A stretch of DNA of 64,000 bases from contig JAIOOU010000011.1 of the NCBI GenBank assembly GCA_021414245.1, forward strand, positions 1 through 64,000, given 5' to 3'. This DNA comes from Chloroflexota bacterium (GTDB lineage: Bacteria > Chloroflexota > Anaerolineae > Anaerolineales > Villigracilaceae). Shown in pieces: positions 9,547 through 19,274 of this stretch; position 1 is the first letter of the stretch, and each line of letters begins with the position of its first letter. Below the pieces are notes generated by a model. The model saw only the letters and a program-made list of their open reading frames with translations, was not told the origin of the DNA and did no database searches. The translations under genes and the position numbers were made by a program.

Positions 9547-10338
9547 ATGGACTTAAGACTCAAAGACAAACGCGCCCTGGTCACGGGCTCCTCGCGCGGA
9601 CTCGGATATGCAACGGCGCTGGTCCTGGCAAGAGAAGGCTGCCGGGTCGCCATCAATGGACGCGATGAAGCGAAGATAAAAAGTACGGCTGCGAAGCTGG
9701 GCAGGGAAACAGGCGTGCAGGTCATTGGACTGGCCGGCGATGTTGGGCTGGCCGACGTTCCCGCAAAACTGATCGGGCAAACCGTTGAGGTTTTTGGCGG
9801 ATTGGACATTCTCGTCACCAATGCAGGCGGACCCACACCTGGTTCGATCGATTCGCTTGACGAAGTGGCCTGGCAAAAAGGGGTGGATACCTGTCTGATG
9901 GCGCATGTCCGTCTGATCAAGGCCGCGCTGCCCTTTTTACGAAAATCAGATTCAGCCAGCATCCTGACCGTAACCTCGATGTCCGTCAAACAGCCGATCT
10001 CAAATTTGTTGATCTCGAACAGTGTCCGTTCGGCGACGGTTGGACTGACCAAATCCCTGGCCCTGGAACTTGGCCGGGAAGGCATCCGTGTCAACTCGAT
10101 CCTGCCGGGCTGGACGAGGACGGAAAGGGTCACAGAGTTAATGACTGTCCGCGCAACCGCGAACGATTCCACGGTCGAGGAAGAGACCCGCAGACAGTCG
10201 GAGCAGAGTGCACTGGGACGACTGGGTCAACCTGAAGAGTTCGCCAATGCTGCAGCCTTCCTCGTCTCCCCCGCCGCTTCTTTTATCACCGGGGTGATGC
10301 TGACCGTGGATGGCGGCATGTACAGGGGCACACTTTAA
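9547..10338 (+). CDS. SDR family oxidoreductase
   Basis: ORF; VTGSSRGLGYATA, NAGGPTPG, start MDLRLKDK with AAGGAG SD. Confidence 0.87.
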   Translation: MDLRLKDKRALVTGSSRGLGYATALVLAREGCRVAINGRDEAKIKSTAAKLGRETGVQVIGLAGDVGLADVPAKLIGQTVEVFGGLDILVTNAGGPTPGSIDSLDEVAWQKGVDTCLMAHVRLIKAALPFLRKSDSASILTVTSMSVKQPISNLLISNSVRSATVGLTKSLALELGREGIRVNSILPGWTRTERVTELMTVRATANDSTVEEETRRQSEQSALGRLGQPEEFANAAAFLVSPAASFITGVMLTVDGGMYRGTL

Positions 10339-10347
10339 GGAGAAACC

Positions 10348-10539
10348 ATGACCGAAAAAAACAAGAAAGCCTGCCTGAACTGTGATCGAACGGATGAACA
10401 AGTCCCGCTGCTGCAAATGAGCTTCAAAAATGAGGCCAGATACATTTGCCCACAATGCCTGCCCATCCTGATCCACAAAACGCACACCCTGGCTGAAAAA
10501 CTGCCGGGCATCGAAGTCATTCCAGACAAGGCGGATTAA
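10348..10539 (+). CDS. Small zinc-ribbon-like protein
   Basis: 63 aa; ACLNCDRTDE...YICPQCLP paired CxxC; AAGGAG SD; in line with neighbouring genes. Confidence 0.7.
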   Translation: MTEKNKKACLNCDRTDEQVPLLQMSFKNEARYICPQCLPILIHKTHTLAEKLPGIEVIPDKAD

Positions 10540-10558
10540 ATTCCAACGCGGAAACCCA

Positions 10559-12064
10559 ATGAGCAAATTATCCAACCTTACCCGTAATTCCCTAATCATC
10601 GCATTTTTCTTTTTGATCGACAAGGTTCTGGCTTTCGTACGGACCGGCATCATCTCACGCCAGTATTCAGACTCGGTGCACCTGCTGGACACTTTTAATG
10701 CAGCCAATAATTTACCGGATGTATTGTTCGCGCTCATTTCAGGCGGTGCATTGGCGATGGCCTTTATCCCGCTATTGACGGAATATCTCACCACAAAAGA
10801 TCGCGCGGCCGCCTGGGATCTGTTCTCGCGCGTGGCAAATGTCGCCTTCCTGGTGACCGGATCCATTGCCATTTTGATCGCCATTTTTGCCCAGCCGATC
10901 GTCGACGCAAAACTTGGCATTGCTCCCGGCTTTGACCAGGAACAGCGCACCCTGCTTGCAGAACTCATGCGACTGAATCTGATCGGCACGGTCATCTTTT
11001 CCATCAGCGGACTGGTGATGGCTTCCTTGCAGGCCAATCAACATTTTATTTTCCCGGCCATGGCACCCAGTTTGTATAACATTGGACAAATCTTCGGGGC
11101 TGTTTTCCTGGTGCCGATATACGGCATACATGGTCTGGTCTACGGTGTGATCATCGGCGCGGCCATGCACCTGCTGATCCAGGTACCAATGCTTTTCAAA
11201 TTTGGCTTCCGCTGGACTCCCTCCCTGAACCTGCGCCACACAGGCTTGATCGAGGCCCTGAAACTCATGGCGCCGCGTCTGCTAACCATGGGAGGCATTC
11301 AATTGATCGTGCTGGCGCGCGATAATCTGGCTTCACGTCTTGATCAGGTCGGCGCGGTCACTTCCCTGACCTATGGCTGGATGATCATGCAGGTACCGGA
11401 AACGATACTCGGGACGGCCATTGCCACCGCCATGCTGCCGGCTCTTTCTGAACTCGCGGCGCGCGGCGACTGGGCAGGATTCCGCTCAACGATCGAACGC
11501 GCCCTGCGGGTTTTGATTGCCCTGACCATTCCCATTGCCGCGGTGATGGCGGCCGGCATTCATCCCCTTGTGCGCGGAGTGTTCGGGTTCGATGAAGCCA
11601 CCACAACCCTGATTACCTGGACCACGCGCGCATATTTAATGACATTAACAGGATTTACCATTCATGAGATCGCCTCGCGTTCATTTTATGCGCGCAAAGA
11701 GCCGATGTTCCCCCTGTATGCCGTATTGCTGCGCATCGTGATGTTCCTCGGGATCGGGTATATTGGCCTGACCTTTTTCAAAAATATTGGCGCGCCCGTC
11801 ATCGCATTCGCGGAGATCGCCCTGCTGGTGGAAGCCATTATCTTATTTGGCTGGTTATCCAAGCGGACCCATCAACCGATCGAGGTCGGTAATTCGGTCG
11901 GCAAGGGACTGCTGGCTGCCGTACTCGGCGGGGCTGCAACCTATGGGATCGCAGTATACCTGCCGGGCGGCGCCATTGTGACCGCATTGGCGGGAATGAT
12001 CGCGGGCGGCCTGCTCGCACTGGCAGTTATCTGGCAGGAAGCAAAGCAGCTCTTAAAATTGTAA
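10559..12064 (+). CDS. murJ: MurJ/MviN-family lipid flippase
   Basis: ORF; polytopic; MurJ-like N-terminal NSLIIAFFFLIDKVLAFVRTGIISRQY...NAANNLPDVLFALISGGALAMAFIPL. Confidence 0.82.
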   Translation: MSKLSNLTRNSLIIAFFFLIDKVLAFVRTGIISRQYSDSVHLLDTFNAANNLPDVLFALISGGALAMAFIPLLTEYLTTKDRAAAWDLFSRVANVAFLVTGSIAILIAIFAQPIVDAKLGIAPGFDQEQRTLLAELMRLNLIGTVIFSISGLVMASLQANQHFIFPAMAPSLYNIGQIFGAVFLVPIYGIHGLVYGVIIGAAMHLLIQVPMLFKFGFRWTPSLNLRHTGLIEALKLMAPRLLTMGGIQLIVLARDNLASRLDQVGAVTSLTYGWMIMQVPETILGTAIATAMLPALSELAARGDWAGFRSTIERALRVLIALTIPIAAVMAAGIHPLVRGVFGFDEATTTLITWTTRAYLMTLTGFTIHEIASRSFYARKEPMFPLYAVLLRIVMFLGIGYIGLTFFKNIGAPVIAFAEIALLVEAIILFGWLSKRTHQPIEVGNSVGKGLLAAVLGGAATYGIAVYLPGGAIVTALAGMIAGGLLALAVIWQEAKQLLKL

Positions 12065-12123
12065 AGGCACCAGACGGACTTTTAAATACATATAAGAATT
12101 TTTTTGAGCATTTCAAAGGGAAG

Positions 12124-12129
12124 TATAAT
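12124..12129 (+). promoter_or_regulatory. -10 box TATAAT 6 nt upstream of ATG (putative leaderless promoter)
   Basis: TATAAT-catcca-ATG, no SD. Confidence 0.6.
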
Positions 12130-12135
12130 CATCCA

Positions 12136-13170
12136 ATGTCTGAAAATATCGGAAACACACAACCCGTTCCACCCGTCCAGGAAGATGATACCCAGCCGAT
12201 CAAGCCGCTGAAGAAGACTCCGCGCTGGAGATCCGTGCTCATCAGTGTTTTGGGATTCCTCCTGCTGATCGGGTTGGGCGGCTTTGGCGGATATTCCTCC
12301 GGCATCGGAGTCCGCAAAGCCGCGGAAGAATCAGTCCTTACCAAACAGGCCAGCGAGCAATATGCCCTGGCTCTGGTGGATATTCAGTTCGGGCGGTATG
12401 AAACTGCCAAACAGCGACTGGAATTTGTGATCAAGTCAGATCCCAATTTTCCGGGCGCGGCAGCCAAACTGACCGAAGTATTGATCCTGAGCACCATCCC
12501 CACACCCACACCCATGCCGACAGCCACTTCCACGCCCGATTTCAGCGGCGCGGAAAGCGCTTATCAGCGCGCTCAACAGCTCATTCTTGCACAGGATTGG
12601 GCCGGCGCCCTGGCCGCGCTGGATACCATTCGAAAGCTGGACCCAACCTATAAAACAGCGCAGGTGGATGGCATGTATTATTTCGCCCTGCGCAATAACG
12701 GGTATAACCTGATCACCACACAGGGTAATCTTGAAGGCGGGATCTATTACCTGACCCTCGCCGAACGGTTTGGTCCACTGGATAATTCCGCCATGGGACT
12801 TCGCGAAGGCGCGCGCATGTATATCACCGGCGCAAGCTTCTGGCAGTTGGATTGGAAGCAAGCCGCGGAATATTTCGCCCAGGTCAGCGCGGGATTTCCG
12901 TCGCTCTGGGATGGAACCATGTCCGCCAGCCAAAGATATCAGTATGCCTTGATGCGTTACGGGGACGAACTCTACCTGCAGCTATCCTATTGCAGCGCAA
13001 ATGAACAATACACGAAGGCCGCCGCACTGGGCACTCTGGATAATTCTTCCGCGAAGAATGCGCAGGACGCCTTTATTCAATGTTTCCCAGCCACTCCGAC
13101 ATTTGAACCCACCGTCACCCTTGAGGCCGCTCCGCCGACCGATGCACCGACTGAAGTCCCCACTCCCTAA
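12136..13170 (+). CDS. Membrane-anchored TPR protein with Thr/Pro-rich linkers
   Basis: ORF; N-terminal TM, TPR-like repeats, TIPTPTPMPTATSTP linker and Pro-rich C terminus. Confidence 0.7.
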   Translation: MSENIGNTQPVPPVQEDDTQPIKPLKKTPRWRSVLISVLGFLLLIGLGGFGGYSSGIGVRKAAEESVLTKQASEQYALALVDIQFGRYETAKQRLEFVIKSDPNFPGAAAKLTEVLILSTIPTPTPMPTATSTPDFSGAESAYQRAQQLILAQDWAGALAALDTIRKLDPTYKTAQVDGMYYFALRNNGYNLITTQGNLEGGIYYLTLAERFGPLDNSAMGLREGARMYITGASFWQLDWKQAAEYFAQVSAGFPSLWDGTMSASQRYQYALMRYGDELYLQLSYCSANEQYTKAAALGTLDNSSAKNAQDAFIQCFPATPTFEPTVTLEAAPPTDAPTEVPTP

Positions 13171-13172
13171 TC

Positions 13173-13679
13173 ATGACCACACCTCCCACATGGGTGCTGG
13201 CTTTGGTCTATTGGCTGCATATGCTTGCAACTGTTGCCTGGATCGGAAGCCTGGCCGCGATCAATCTGCTCGTCCTGCCCGCTTCACAACGGACCCTGAA
13301 ACTGGCCGATCAGCTCGACTTTATCTCCGCCCTGCAAAAACGTCTTGAACCCCTGGCCTGGTTCAGCATGAGCCTGTTGCTGGTGACCGGGTTGGTGCAA
13401 ATGAGCACCAGTCCGCACTATGACGGGTTTCTCGCCCTCAGTACCCAGTGGTCGATGGCTATTCTGATCAAACATTCGCTGGGTGTGATCATGGTGGTTG
13501 TAAGCGCCATTCAAACCTGGGAAGTGATCCCCTCGATTCATCGCATTTTGATGAAAAAGGAAAGTGCCAGTACGGAGGAGCTTGCCCGGCTGCAAAGAAG
13601 GGAAGTCATTTTATTGAGAACAAATTTGATCCTTTCCGCCTTGATCCTTGGGGCGACCGCATTTGCACGGGTTTCCTGA
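13173..13679 (+). CDS. CopD-like / DUF membrane protein
   Basis: ORF; four TM helices, LVYWLHMLATVAWIGSLAAINLLVLP. Confidence 0.55.
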   Translation: MTTPPTWVLALVYWLHMLATVAWIGSLAAINLLVLPASQRTLKLADQLDFISALQKRLEPLAWFSMSLLLVTGLVQMSTSPHYDGFLALSTQWSMAILIKHSLGVIMVVVSAIQTWEVIPSIHRILMKKESASTEELARLQRREVILLRTNLILSALILGATAFARVS

Positions 13680-13683
13680 CAAT

Positions 13684-13716
13684 AAAAAAACCGTTACGTT
13701 TGGTAACGGTTTTTTT
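13684..13716. terminator. Bidirectional terminator between convergent genes
   Basis: AAAAAAACCGTTAC/GTAACGGTTTTTTT hairpin. Confidence 0.85.
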
Positions 13717-13736
13717 ATTTAATCCCGGGTTGGGGT

Positions 13737-15083
13737 TTACAGTTTTATCAAAGGCCGGGCAGGCACACCGGTCAGGTCATAGGCCATGGCGCCGCCGATC
13801 CGCACGGGCACAATATCGCCCACCCTGGCCTGTCCTTCAATAAAGACCATGCCGTCGATCTCGGGGGCATCGCGATAGGAACGTCCGATGGAGATGCCAT
13901 TGTCAAATCCCTCCACCAGCACATCCAGGGTTTTGCCCACATAGGATTGATTAACCTGCAGTGAAATCGTCTGCTGAAGTTCCATTAACCGCTCATAACG
14001 TTCCTGTTTAACTTCGGCAGGCACGGGGTCCCCAAGAGGCTCGGAGGACGTCCCGGGCTCAAATGAAAACTGGAAGGCCCCCACCCGGTCAAAGCGGATC
14101 TCGTTCACAAAATCATACAACGCCTGGAATTCCTCATCGGTTTCGCCGGGATATCCAACCAAAAATGTTGTGCGAATGGCAAGGTCACTGATCGCCGAGC
14201 GCATTTTCGCCAGCGTTTTGTGCACCCAGTCAATATTGGACGGACGCTTCATGCGATATAACGTCCTGGGATGTGCATGCTGCAGGGGCATGTCGAGATA
14301 AGGCAGGATCTGTTTGCGGGTGGCCATGACCTCGATGAGACGGTCCGTGACGTACCCGGGGTACGCATACATGACGCGGATCCAGTCCATGTCCGGTACG
14401 GAATCTGTCAACTGTTCGAGCAATATGGCAAGACCATCCTTCATGCCAAGGTCGTGGCCATAGTCCGTGGTGTCCTGTGCGATCAGAACCAGTTCGCGCA
14501 CGCCCGCATCACGTAACGTACGCGCTTCATTAATGATCGAATCAACGGGCCGCGAAACCGCCGTGCCTTTGATCAATGGGATGGCGCAAAACGCACACGG
14601 ACGACGGCAGCCATCCGCAACTTTGACATAGGCACTTGCACCCGCAACACTGATTCGCAGGGCATCCTTTTCATCCGAGCCGACCGTTGCAGCTTCCGGC
14701 AGATGATACAAGGGTTCCGGGCGCGGGCCTTTACGAACCTCCTTCACCACCTGGACAATGTCCATCCAACGCCGCGTGCCGAGGATGCCATCAATTCCCT
14801 GCACCTTTTGGGCGACTTCAACGCCATATCGTTGGGTCAGGCAGCCCGCCGCGATCAACACCTGCCCATCGCGTTTTGTTTTTGCCAGCTCGCCCAGCAC
14901 ACGGTAGGATTCCTCCTTGGCCGGGCCGATGAAGCCGCAGGTGTTCACGATCAACACCGAGGCCTTCTCCGGGTCCTCCATCGAAAGATAACCGTCCCGC
15001 ACAAGCAACTGGGCCATGGAATCAGAATCAACTGTGTTCTTTGCACAACCCAGGGAGACCAAATGAAAAGTATTTTTTGACAC
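13737..15083 (-). CDS. rimO: Ribosomal protein S12 methylthiotransferase
   Basis: ORF; LGCAKNTVDSDSM, radical SAM CRRPCAFCAIP, GTG start with AGGTAGG SD. Confidence 0.93.
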   Translation of the reverse strand: MSKNTFHLVSLGCAKNTVDSDSMAQLLVRDGYLSMEDPEKASVLIVNTCGFIGPAKEESYRVLGELAKTKRDGQVLIAAGCLTQRYGVEVAQKVQGIDGILGTRRWMDIVQVVKEVRKGPRPEPLYHLPEAATVGSDEKDALRISVAGASAYVKVADGCRRPCAFCAIPLIKGTAVSRPVDSIINEARTLRDAGVRELVLIAQDTTDYGHDLGMKDGLAILLEQLTDSVPDMDWIRVMYAYPGYVTDRLIEVMATRKQILPYLDMPLQHAHPRTLYRMKRPSNIDWVHKTLAKMRSAISDLAIRTTFLVGYPGETDEEFQALYDFVNEIRFDRVGAFQFSFEPGTSSEPLGDPVPAEVKQERYERLMELQQTISLQVNQSYVGKTLDVLVEGFDNGISIGRSYRDAPEIDGMVFIEGQARVGDIVPVRIGGAMAYDLTGVPARPLIKL

Positions 15084-15128
15084 GTTTTTTCCTACCTCTA
15101 AAGATCGGGATACAGGGATAAGTTCAAA

Positions 15129-16802
15129 TTATCTGCCGGGAGTGGAGGTCGCCGGCGGGGTGTTCGTGGGCGTTGGCGTGAAAGTGATCAACGGAGTATT
15201 CGTGGCGGTCGGTGGATTGGTGGCTGTGGGTGTTACCACTCCGGAAATCAAATACACCCGATTGACCACCTCCCCCATAGTGCCCATCAAGCCCAGGTCA
15301 CGGCCGTTGTAGTTGATTCTCAAGGCCGCGGCATTTCCAGTCAGCACCACCACCTGGTTGTCGGCCTCAAACACCTTGGTCTCGCGCGGGGCAAGCCGGC
15401 CTTCGAAGGCCACCTTGCCATCCACAGAAACCCTGACAAAGACGCGTTCAACTGCAAACATACTTACGACCACATTGGCCGTCACGGCCGAAGTGGCGGC
15501 ATCCGGAACTGTCACCGCACCGGCATCTGCGGCGATGGTAGGCAGATTATCATTGACAGGCACAAAAGTCGCATCTAGCGTGGATGTGGGCTCGAGCGTA
15601 CCGCCGAGCACCTCCACAATTGAGGGAGCAGTGGCCTGTACATTTTCATCCCGCACTGCAACCATGCGACTCACCCCCCAGATCGCAAGCGCCGCCAGGA
15701 GGACCACCATCCCCACGCCAAAGATCAGATCTCCCGCGATGAAACTGCGCAGGGGCGGCATCGATGTGATCACCTGGGTTTGTATTTTATCGCGCGGTGT
15801 TTCCGCATACTTCTCATAACGCTGGGCCTGCAAATAATCCGCAAAGCGCAGCAGGATCACATCAGTGTTCAGGTCGAGGAAGTTGGCATAATTAGCCAGC
15901 ATGCCGCGCGTCTGTACCGGTGATGGCAACTTATCCAACGCGCCCTCTTCGAGGGCCTTCACAAACACAGCACGCAACCTGGTATGGCGCTCGACTTCTT
16001 CGATGGTTAAACTGATCAACTCGCGCCGGGCACGCAATTGCAGGCCGATCTCCGCGAAGATCATGCGCGCAGGCTGGGAGGGCGGCGTCTGTTTTACCGC
16101 CGGTTCAATGACCGGTGCATCCCCTTCGCCTTCCTCTGCATCTGAAGTTGAAATTTCAGGTTTCGAAAAACGGGGCCGGAATAGCGAAAACAGCCTTGGG
16201 AACAGACCCGGCTTCGCTTCCTCCTTAACCTCAAGCGGCTCGGCTTCGTTCGGCGGGACCGGCGTTTCAGTTTTTTGTTCCGTCATTTCTTCTACAGGTG
16301 GTGCGGTAACTTCTGCAGACTCGATGTTTTTTTTCTTCCTTCCGCGCGGCCTGGGCGATTCCGTTTCCGCAACAGGTTCCGGGATGGGAGGAGACTCTTC
16401 TCGTTGCGGTTCGGATGATTCTGCTTCGGGCAGGGGGTCAGCGTTCGGACGGCGCGCAAACAGCGAGCTTAAGATGGAGCGCGCCGGTTTTTCATAGGTT
16501 GCATCAGTCAGGGGCGGGATTTCCGTTTCAACCAGATTGACGCTGGGTAAAGGTCCGCTGATTTCCTCAGGTGGATGCCTTTGGATCTCGGCGATCAACT
16601 CGTCTATATTCAGGCCAAGGTATTCGGCGTAGTTGCGCAAAAAGCCGCGGCCCTGTGCTGCGGAAGGCATCACCGAATAATCGTCCGCCTCGAGGGCCTG
16701 CAAAAAGACAATACGGATGCGGGTGGCATCCGATGCTTTTTCAAGCGAAACATAGCGTGCTTCGCGTTCCTGCTTCAGGCGTTGACCGATGGACTGGGAC
16801 AT
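15129..16802 (-). CDS. RodZ-like protein with two HTH domains, TM helix and Thr/Pro-rich tail
   Basis: ORF; two RodZ-type HTH segments (IGQRLKQEREARYVSLEKAS.. and IGLQLRARRELISLTIEEVE..), TM, C-terminal beta domain. Confidence 0.8.
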   Translation of the reverse strand: MSQSIGQRLKQEREARYVSLEKASDATRIRIVFLQALEADDYSVMPSAAQGRGFLRNYAEYLGLNIDELIAEIQRHPPEEISGPLPSVNLVETEIPPLTDATYEKPARSILSSLFARRPNADPLPEAESSEPQREESPPIPEPVAETESPRPRGRKKKNIESAEVTAPPVEEMTEQKTETPVPPNEAEPLEVKEEAKPGLFPRLFSLFRPRFSKPEISTSDAEEGEGDAPVIEPAVKQTPPSQPARMIFAEIGLQLRARRELISLTIEEVERHTRLRAVFVKALEEGALDKLPSPVQTRGMLANYANFLDLNTDVILLRFADYLQAQRYEKYAETPRDKIQTQVITSMPPLRSFIAGDLIFGVGMVVLLAALAIWGVSRMVAVRDENVQATAPSIVEVLGGTLEPTSTLDATFVPVNDNLPTIAADAGAVTVPDAATSAVTANVVVSMFAVERVFVRVSVDGKVAFEGRLAPRETKVFEADNQVVVLTGNAAALRINYNGRDLGLMGTMGEVVNRVYLISGVVTPTATNPPTATNTPLITFTPTPTNTPPATSTPGR

Positions 16803-16808
16803 GAATGT

Positions 16809-16814
16809 ATTGTA
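16809..16814 (-). promoter_or_regulatory. -10 box TACAAT 6 nt upstream of rodZ-like start (putative leaderless promoter)
   Basis: Minus strand TACAAT-acattc-ATG. Confidence 0.5.
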
Positions 16815-16820
16815 TTACAA

Positions 16821-16846
16821 ACATCACCGACTTGCGCCGGTGATGT
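16821..16846 (-). terminator. Hairpin downstream of rplI
   Basis: ACATCACCG/CGGTGATGT inverted repeat; weak T tract. Confidence 0.45.
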
Positions 16847-16856
16847 GAAGTGTTTC

Positions 16857-17423
16857 TTATTCGGCTGTAGCGGGGGTTTCTTCCTTCGCCTTGCGGCCGC
16901 TCTTCTTCGGCTTCTCGGCTTTTTCCGCCGGTTCGACCGGTTGTTCGGCGGCACGTTCGGTGACGGTTTCGACGCTCTCACCATCGCGGTGGACGATGAT
17001 CTTGATCTCGGGCACCAGATCCATGGTCAGGCGGATGCGGGCGGTGAATTCGCCGAGCGCGCGGATGGGTTGAATGTCCACCTGCTGGCGCTTGACTTCA
17101 TAGCGGACCTTTTCGGTCAGGGCGGTGGCGATATCCTGTGTGGTGATCGACCCGTATAATTTGCCGGTGTCGCCCGCCTTGGCGGGGAAGGTCAGGGAAA
17201 CTTCCTTGATCTGATCGGCGAGTCCCTTGAGCTCTTCATTCTGGGAGGAACGGCGAATCTCGGCCTGGGCTTTGATCTTCTGGATCTGTTTCATGGCGCC
17301 TTCGGTGGCAAGCACTCCAAATCCCTGCGGGATCAGGAAGTTGCGGCCAAAGCCGTCCGCTACTTTTTTAATATCCCCGGCACGACCTAGTTTGTATACA
17401 TCTTTAACAAGCAAAATCTTCAT
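16857..17423 (-). CDS. rplI: 50S ribosomal protein L9 with extended Lys/Glu/Pro-rich C terminus
   Basis: MKILLVKDVYKLGRAGDIKKVADGFGRNFLIPQG signature; start moved inward. Confidence 0.92.
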   Translation of the reverse strand: MKILLVKDVYKLGRAGDIKKVADGFGRNFLIPQGFGVLATEGAMKQIQKIKAQAEIRRSSQNEELKGLADQIKEVSLTFPAKAGDTGKLYGSITTQDIATALTEKVRYEVKRQQVDIQPIRALGEFTARIRLTMDLVPEIKIIVHRDGESVETVTERAAEQPVEPAEKAEKPKKSGRKAKEETPATAE

Positions 17424-17509
17424 GTTCTTTAAGCCCTTCTTGCAAATGGAGTCAGAACGAAGGGTACAACGTTCTGCGGGGCAAGATTGTACCATAAAGG
17501 CCCCCTTTC

Positions 17510-17538
17510 TTGCCAACGCGGGCAAATCCGATTAAGAT
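17510..17538 (+). promoter_or_regulatory. Sigma70-type promoter with -10 6 nt from ATG (putative leaderless)
   Basis: TTGCCA-N17-TAAGAT-acagtc-ATG. Confidence 0.6.
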
Positions 17539-17544
17539 ACAGTC

Positions 17545-17922
17545 ATGCCGAACATTCCCATCAACTTTCGACGCGTGGCAACTTTTGCCGGAATCTTGAT
17601 TCTGGTTCTGTTGGTGATCGAATTCAACACGCGGCTGGAGGAACTTAACCGTCTCAACGATCAACGCGACGAGATCCGTGCCCAGGCGACCCAGGCCATG
17701 CAGACCCAGATCGCACTGCAAACCCAGGTGGCCTACGCCGGCTCGGATGCTGCCGTGGAGGAATGGGCGCGTACAGAGGGGCATTACATCAAGGAAGGCG
17801 ACCAGCCGGTGATTCCCGTCGGCCAGCCCGGAAGCGAACCTGTCATCGTAAACACCCCGCCTCCGGTCCCCACTCCCATGCAAAATTGGGAAGAGTGGTG
17901 GAATTTATTCTTTGGGAAATAA
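17545..17922 (+). CDS. FtsB/DivIC-like septum formation initiator family protein
   Basis: ORF; N-terminal TM followed by coiled coil RLEELNRLNDQRDEIRAQATQ. Confidence 0.65.
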   Translation: MPNIPINFRRVATFAGILILVLLVIEFNTRLEELNRLNDQRDEIRAQATQAMQTQIALQTQVAYAGSDAAVEEWARTEGHYIKEGDQPVIPVGQPGSEPVIVNTPPPVPTPMQNWEEWWNLFFGK

Positions 17923-17937
17923 TTCCCCGAACTCACC

Positions 17938-19239
17938 TTGAACCGTTTACAACTTTTTCCTGTTTCCACCAAAATCGAAGGGGACCGTTTAACCATAGCC
18001 GGGCATGATCCTGCCAGACTGGCAAAAGATCATGGTACTCCGCTGTATGTGTATGACCGTGCCACGATGGATGATGCGGCGGAGGGATATCGCTCCGCTC
18101 TCGCTTCGCACTACCCCGGGCCGGCCTCCATTACCTATGCCGGGAAGGCCTTCCTCTGCAAGGGCATCGCACAATGGACCTGCCGGCAGAATCTGTGGGT
18201 CGACTGCACGGGGGAAGGCGAGATTGCCATTGCGCTGGCCGGCGGTGTGACCCGCGAGCATATTCTTGTGCATGGCGTCAACAAATCCACAGCAGATCTT
18301 GATTCCGCGATCCGGCATGCAGGCACTCTGGTGGTGGATAATCTTACTGAATTACACAGACTGGCTGGTTTGTTCCCGGCATCAAGTTCAGGTTTTCCAA
18401 ACCTGTGGCTGCGTCTGCTCCCCGGCCTGGCAGTTCAAACCCATCACACCCATACCCAGACCGGCCAGCATGACAGCAAGTTCGGCATGACCCGAACTGA
18501 AATGATCGAAGCCGCTTTGTTTTGCAAAAAGAATAATTTGCCGCTTAAAGGCATTCACTTTCATCAGGGATCCAATTTCCATGATGCAGGTCCGCTCAAG
18601 GCTGCCATTGACCTGGGACTCGACCTCGCCAAGGAGATCGGACTGGGAAAGGACTGGGGTTTCAGCCCGGGCGGCGGGTGGGGCGTGGCCTATCATGAAG
18701 ATGAACTTCCCCAGCCCGATACGAAGGAATATATCCGCGTGATCACGGAAAATGTGATCGAGGGCTGCCAGGCGCGCGGCCTGCCCATGCCTCATTTGCA
18801 TCTTGAACCCGGCCGCAGCCTGGTGGCCAGGGCGGGCGTGGCTATTTACAAGGTTGGAACCGTCAAGAGGCGCGGTGACAAGATTTGGGTCCTGACCGAT
18901 GGAGGCATGACGGACAATCCACGGCATGCAATGTACGGGGCAAGATATTCCTGTTTGCCGGTATCAGGCGTCGGCCGGGAAGGAAGCGAACAAGTCTCCA
19001 TTGCCGGACCTTATTGCGAGTCAGGGGATGTCGTCATCGAAGACCTGCTCATGCCGAAGCTCGACGAGGGGGAACTGCTCGCCATCCCGGCTTCAGGCGC
19101 GTATCACCTGAGCATGTCATCCAATTACAATGGGTCGCGGCGGCCGGCTGTATTGTGGCTGGAGCAGGGGGAGGAAGCCAGGATCATGATTCGCAGGGAA
19201 ACGATTGACGATCTCTTGAAACGGGATTCAGTGCAATAA
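17938..19239 (+). CDS. lysA: Diaminopimelate decarboxylase
   Basis: ORF with TTG start; TYAGKAFLCKGIAQW PLP site, HFHQGSNF, LEPGRSLVARAG. Confidence 0.9.
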   Translation: MNRLQLFPVSTKIEGDRLTIAGHDPARLAKDHGTPLYVYDRATMDDAAEGYRSALASHYPGPASITYAGKAFLCKGIAQWTCRQNLWVDCTGEGEIAIALAGGVTREHILVHGVNKSTADLDSAIRHAGTLVVDNLTELHRLAGLFPASSSGFPNLWLRLLPGLAVQTHHTHTQTGQHDSKFGMTRTEMIEAALFCKKNNLPLKGIHFHQGSNFHDAGPLKAAIDLGLDLAKEIGLGKDWGFSPGGGWGVAYHEDELPQPDTKEYIRVITENVIEGCQARGLPMPHLHLEPGRSLVARAGVAIYKVGTVKRRGDKIWVLTDGGMTDNPRHAMYGARYSCLPVSGVGREGSEQVSIAGPYCESGDVVIEDLLMPKLDEGELLAIPASGAYHLSMSSNYNGSRRPAVLWLEQGEEARIMIRRETIDDLLKRDSVQ

Positions 19240-19270
19240 AAAAATCCCCGTCCATGTGACGGGGATTTTT
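19238..19270. terminator. Bidirectional terminator
   Basis: AAAAAAATCCCCGTC/GACGGGGATTTTT hairpin. Confidence 0.85.
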
Positions 19271-19274
19271 GTTT

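Noticed and set aside
15131-15235. GT-rich low-complexity tract resembling a repeat array
   Set aside because: Explained by the coding sequence of the Thr/Pro-rich C terminus of the RodZ-like protein
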